Source of the DNA: Streptomyces regalis
Lineage (GTDB): Bacteria; Actinomycetota; Actinomycetes; Streptomycetales; Streptomycetaceae
Assembly: GCF_001509475.1 (NCBI RefSeq)
Contig: NZ_LLZG01000065.1
Span: 1-16,251, forward strand
Reading direction: 5' to 3'
DNA: 16,251 nt
Below, piece after piece: positions 14,262-16,251 of this stretch. The first letter of the stretch is position 1. Each line of letters begins with the position of its first letter. The translations under genes were made by a program, and so were the position numbers. Under the pieces are notes generated by a model. It made no database searches. It worked only from the letters and a program-made list of their open reading frames with translations, and had not been told where the DNA came from.

Positions 14262-15044
14262 CTAGAACCAGTTGCGCTTGCTGCCGACCTCGGACAGCCA
14301 CTGGTTGAGGTACGCCGCCCAGTCGGTCCCCTGGAAGTCGTTCAGACCCACCTGGAACGACCGGAAGGTGTCGCTGCCCTCGCTGAACAGCCCCGGCTTC
14401 TTGTCCATTTCGAGGACGACGTCCATCGTGTGCTCGTCCGCGACGAAGCTCAACTCGACCTGGTTGATACCGCGGTACTGCTGCGGCGGGAAGAACTCGA
14501 TCTCCTGGTAGAACGGCAGCTTCTGCCGCGTCCCCCGGATGTGGCCGCGCTCCATGTCCGCGTTCTTGAAGCGGAAGCCCAGCTGGATGAAGGCGTCGAG
14601 GATCGCCTTCTGCGCGGGCAGCGGGTGCACGTTGATCGGGTCCAGGTCGGTGGAGTCCACGGCCCGCGCGATCGCCAGCTCCGTCGTCACACCGATGTTC
14701 ATCCCGCGCAGCGCCTGACCGTCGATCATCGTGATCGGCGTCTCCCACGGGATCTCCAGCCCGAAGGGCACTGCGTGCACGCCCCCGGCCTGCAGCTCGA
14801 AGGCACCACCGAGCTGCATCTTCGTGAACTCGATGTCCTGCTTGTACTCCGAGTCCTGGCCCTCGACCTCGACGCGCGCCTGCAGTCCCACGGACAGGCC
14901 CTCGATGGCCTGGTTCACGGACCCGCCCTGAATCCGCACCTCACCCTGGACGACACCGCCCGGAACGACGTTGACCTCAGTCAGCACCGTCTCGACCGAA
15001 GCCCCACCGGCCCCCAGGCTCGCGAGCAGCTTCTTGAACGCCAT
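14262..15044 (-). CDS. spo0M: Spo0M-like sporulation-control protein
   Basis: The 260-residue protein matches Spo0M. The N-terminal block MAFKKLLASLGAGGASVETVL and a V-x-P-G-x-x-x-x-G-E-V strand (27-36) open an arrestin-like beta-sandwich. The mid-section IPWETPIT (98-105) follows, with FFPPQQYRG (about 184-192) and a WLSEVGSKRNWF-like tail. Bacillus Spo0M negatively affects sporulation; in actinomycetes its mechanism is not settled. The ATG at 15044 has AGAGGAG about 6 nt upstream. It is the first gene of a two-gene unit with the PEBP-family gene. An ECF-type promoter candidate lies 39-64 nt upstream. It is divergent from the glycosylase gene. Confidence 0.93.
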   Translation of the reverse strand: MAFKKLLASLGAGGASVETVLTEVNVVPGGVVQGEVRIQGGSVNQAIEGLSVGLQARVEVEGQDSEYKQDIEFTKMQLGGAFELQAGGVHAVPFGLEIPWETPITMIDGQALRGMNIGVTTELAIARAVDSTDLDPINVHPLPAQKAILDAFIQLGFRFKNADMERGHIRGTRQKLPFYQEIEFFPPQQYRGINQVELSFVADEHTMDVVLEMDKKPGLFSEGSDTFRSFQVGLNDFQGTDWAAYLNQWLSEVGSKRNWF

Positions 15045-15080
15045 GACTCTCCTCTTTTCAGAGTGGATCCTTGATCCCTA

Positions 15081-15108
15081 CAAACGCGATCCGGCCGTGG
15101 CCGGTTCC
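15081..15108 (-). promoter_or_regulatory. ECF-sigma-like promoter candidate for spo0M
   Basis: On the minus strand GGAAC (15104-15108) and GTT (15083-15085, within CGTTTG) are separated by 18 nt. This agrees with the GGAA(T/C)-N18-GTT pattern known for Streptomyces SigR-type ECF promoters. The start would fall near 15073, giving a leader of about 30 nt. Such short patterns occur by chance, so this is suggestive only. Confidence 0.4.
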
Positions 15109-15169
15109 GCGCCCCACCCTGGCAAGGCGAACGCCCCCTGACCACCCCGTTGCGACCACCCGTCTGCAC

Positions 15170-15184
15170 TACCCTCGGACGGCA
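15170..15184 (+). promoter_or_regulatory. -10 element suggesting a leaderless glycosylase transcript
   Basis: TACCCT at 15170-15175 lies 8 nt before the ATG, so transcription would start at or beside the start codon. No RBS is visible. TTGCGA at 15150-15155 is a possible -35, but its 14-nt spacer is short. Confidence 0.4.
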
Positions 15185-15834
15185 TGATCGTGACCCCCGA
15201 CCGTACGCCCCTCCCCAGGAACTTCTTCGACCGGCCCGTCCTGGAAGTCGCCCCCGACCTCCTGGGCCGTGTCCTCGTGCGCACCACCCCGGACGGTCCG
15301 ATCACCCTCCGCCTCACGGAGGTCGAGGCCTACGACGGCCCGAACGACCCTGGCTCCCACGCCTACCGCGGCCGCACGCCCCGCAATGACGTGATGTTCG
15401 GTCCCCCCGGACACGTCTACGTCTACTTCACCTACGGCATGTGGCACTGCATGAACCTGGTGTGCGGCCCCGACGGCCAGGCGAGCGCGGTCCTGCTGCG
15501 CGCCGGCGAGATCGTCGAGGGCGCCGAGCTCGCCCGCAAACGTCGGCTCTCGGCCCGTAACGACAAGGAACTGGCCAAAGGCCCGGCCCGTCTGGCCACC
15601 GCCCTGGGCGTGGACCGCGCCCTGGACGGCACGGACGCGTGCGCCACCGGGGAGACTCCGCTGAGGATCCTGGCCGGCACCCCGATCCCCTCCGACCAGG
15701 TACGCAGCGGCCCACGCACAGGCGTGGCAGGCGACGGCGGAAACGGGGACGTCCACCCCTGGCGCTACTGGATCGCCAACGACCCCACGGTGAGCCCCTA
15801 TCGGGCCCATGTCCCGAGGCGCCGCCGAAGTTGA
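15184..15834 (+). CDS. DNA-3-methyladenine glycosylase, AAG/Mpg family
   Basis: The 216-residue protein has the family landmarks: [21 protein letters not shown] (12-32), [24 protein letters not shown] (45-68) and [16 protein letters not shown] (76-91). By comparison with human AAG, the Glu before Ala-Tyr (Glu48) activates water and Tyr50 stacks on the flipped base. KGPARL (132-137) is the usual C-terminal helix motif. It removes alkylated purines to start base-excision repair. The C-terminus is extended, basic and low-complexity (about 171-216), with a Gly-rich loop (179-188) that may be disordered. It is divergent from spo0M and followed by a short hairpin, then the rRNA promoter region. Confidence 0.94.
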   Translation: MIVTPDRTPLPRNFFDRPVLEVAPDLLGRVLVRTTPDGPITLRLTEVEAYDGPNDPGSHAYRGRTPRNDVMFGPPGHVYVYFTYGMWHCMNLVCGPDGQASAVLLRAGEIVEGAELARKRRLSARNDKELAKGPARLATALGVDRALDGTDACATGETPLRILAGTPIPSDQVRSGPRTGVAGDGGNGDVHPWRYWIANDPTVSPYRAHVPRRRRS

Positions 15835-15853
15835 CGCGCCTTGGGGAGGCGCG
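15835..15853 (+). terminator. Hairpin after the glycosylase gene
   Basis: CGCGCC / GGCGCG with a 7-nt loop begins at the base after the stop codon. A second hairpin ACCCC/GGGGT (15927-15941) follows further on and may back it up. Confidence 0.5.
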
Positions 15854-16111
15854 TAACGTAGCCCGAGCCGCTGAACCGGGTACTGCGTAGTCAGCAGCCG
15901 GAGCGGCCAACCCACTACCTACGAACACCCCTAAGCGGGGTCGAATTCGTCATGCCTGCATGCCTGAATTCGGATCCGCAGAACCCCGATTATGAATCGG
16001 GCGGGGGAATCGGCTAACGTAGTGAATGTCGAAAGGCCGACGGGCGAAAGCCCAGAGACCCATGACAATCCCGCCGACAGGGAATCGGATCGAGAAAAGA
16101 TCTGATAGAGT
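15854..16111 (+). promoter_or_regulatory. Promoter region of an rRNA operon
   Basis: The 3' half of this gap is of the type found upstream of Streptomyces 16S genes, where several tandem promoters are usual. -10 candidates are TAACGT at 16015-16020 (with TTATGA at 15990-15995, spacer 19) and TAGAGT at 16106-16111. TAACGTAG also occurs at 15854-15861. A 7-bp inverted repeat CCCGATT-ATG-AATCGGG sits at 15985-16001, and AATCGG occurs three times (15995, 16008, 16083). A GNRA hairpin GGGC-GAAA-GCCC is at 16042-16053. I cannot assign P1-P4 with certainty. Confidence 0.6.
15943..15977. repeat. Tandem CATGCCTG pair between two GAATTC sites and GGATCC
   Basis: CATGCCTG is repeated in direct tandem (15951-15958, 15959-15966). 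It is flanked by GAATTC at 15943-15948 and 15966-15971, with GGATCC at 15972-15977 and GCATGC at the repeat junction. The density of 6-bp palindromes is unlike the surroundings. Confidence 0.8.
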
Positions 16112-16251
16112 CGGAAACGCAAGACCGAAGGGAAGCGCCCGGAGGAAAGCCTGAGAGGGTGAGTACAAAGGAAGCGTCCGTTCCTTGAGAACTCAACAGC
16201 GTGCCAAAAATCAACGCCAGATATGTTGATACCCCGTCTCCAGCATCTGCT
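16112..16251 (+). other. rRNA operon leader (5' of 16S), truncated by window end
   Basis: The stretch GGGAAGCGCCCGGAGGAAAG through CTTGAGAACTCAACAG to ATGTTGATACCCCGTC is characteristic of the Streptomyces pre-16S leader. The mature 16S start (the AGAGTTTGATC region) is not reached, so it must lie beyond 16251. An inverted repeat ATCAAC/GTTGAT (16210-16230) may belong to the processing stem or a boxC-like element. Confidence 0.8.
16168..16199 (+). promoter_or_regulatory. boxB/boxA-like rRNA antitermination element
   Basis: The hairpin AAGGAA-GCGTCCG-TTCCTT (16168-16186) is directly followed by CTTGAGAACTCAACAG (16184-16199). That is close to the TTTGAGAACTCAATAG boxA of mycobacterial rRNA leaders. 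Such sites recruit NusB/NusE to let polymerase read through structured rRNA. Confidence 0.7.

Overview
The window is chromosomal DNA from a streptomycete or very close actinomycete. The grounds are very high GC with strong third-position GC bias, a streptophobe-family membrane protein, a Cys-less chaplin of the ChpE type, dispersed palindromic repeats of the kind common in Streptomyces, and a Streptomyces-type rRNA leader at the right edge. I see no integrase, transposase, phage, plasmid or CRISPR sequence. It reads as ordinary core chromosome. From memory the order resembles the chpE region of S. coelicolor, but I could not verify that.

Layout. 1-1123 (-): streptophobe-type membrane protein, cut by the left edge. 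1365-3905 (+): a two-FHA/ABC-2 half transporter of the mycobacterial Rv1747 type. 3995-4759 (-): secreted SLT-domain transglycosylase with a 9-residue repeat linker, preceded by a leader RNA that folds on paper into a compact four-way junction. 5059-6848 (-): an SDR oxidoreductase overlapping a divergent QueA-like protein by ATGA. 7090-8893 (+): a GAF/HisKA_3 sensor kinase overlapping its NarL/LuxR-type response regulator. 9062-9307 (+): ChpE-like chaplin. 9529-10317 (-): conserved protein of unknown function. 10456-11253 (+): stand-alone ABC ATPase. 11348-12863 (+): NfeD and SPFH/stomatin pair. 13027-13533 (-): HNH endonuclease. 13680-15044 (-): Spo0M followed by a PEBP-family (YbhB/YbcL) protein, behind an ECF-like promoter candidate. 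15184-15834 (+): DNA-3-methyladenine glycosylase. 15835-16251: promoter and leader region of an rRNA operon, with a boxB/boxA-like antitermination element. The 16S gene itself lies beyond the window.

The common thread is the cell envelope and stress. There is a phosphothreonine-sensing exporter, a wall hydrolase, a surface-active chaplin, membrane-domain proteins (NfeD/SPFH), a sporulation-control protein and an alkylation-repair glycosylase. Most units are separated by clear hairpin terminators.

The best leads are five. First is the 76-nt cloverleaf-like leader of the transglycosylase. Second is an in-frame palindromic insertion in the GAF domain of the sensor kinase. Third is a 7-bp inverted repeat between the SDR and the kinase. 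Fourth is a QueA homologue that has lost family motifs. Fifth is a patch dense in 6-bp palindromes in the rRNA promoter region.
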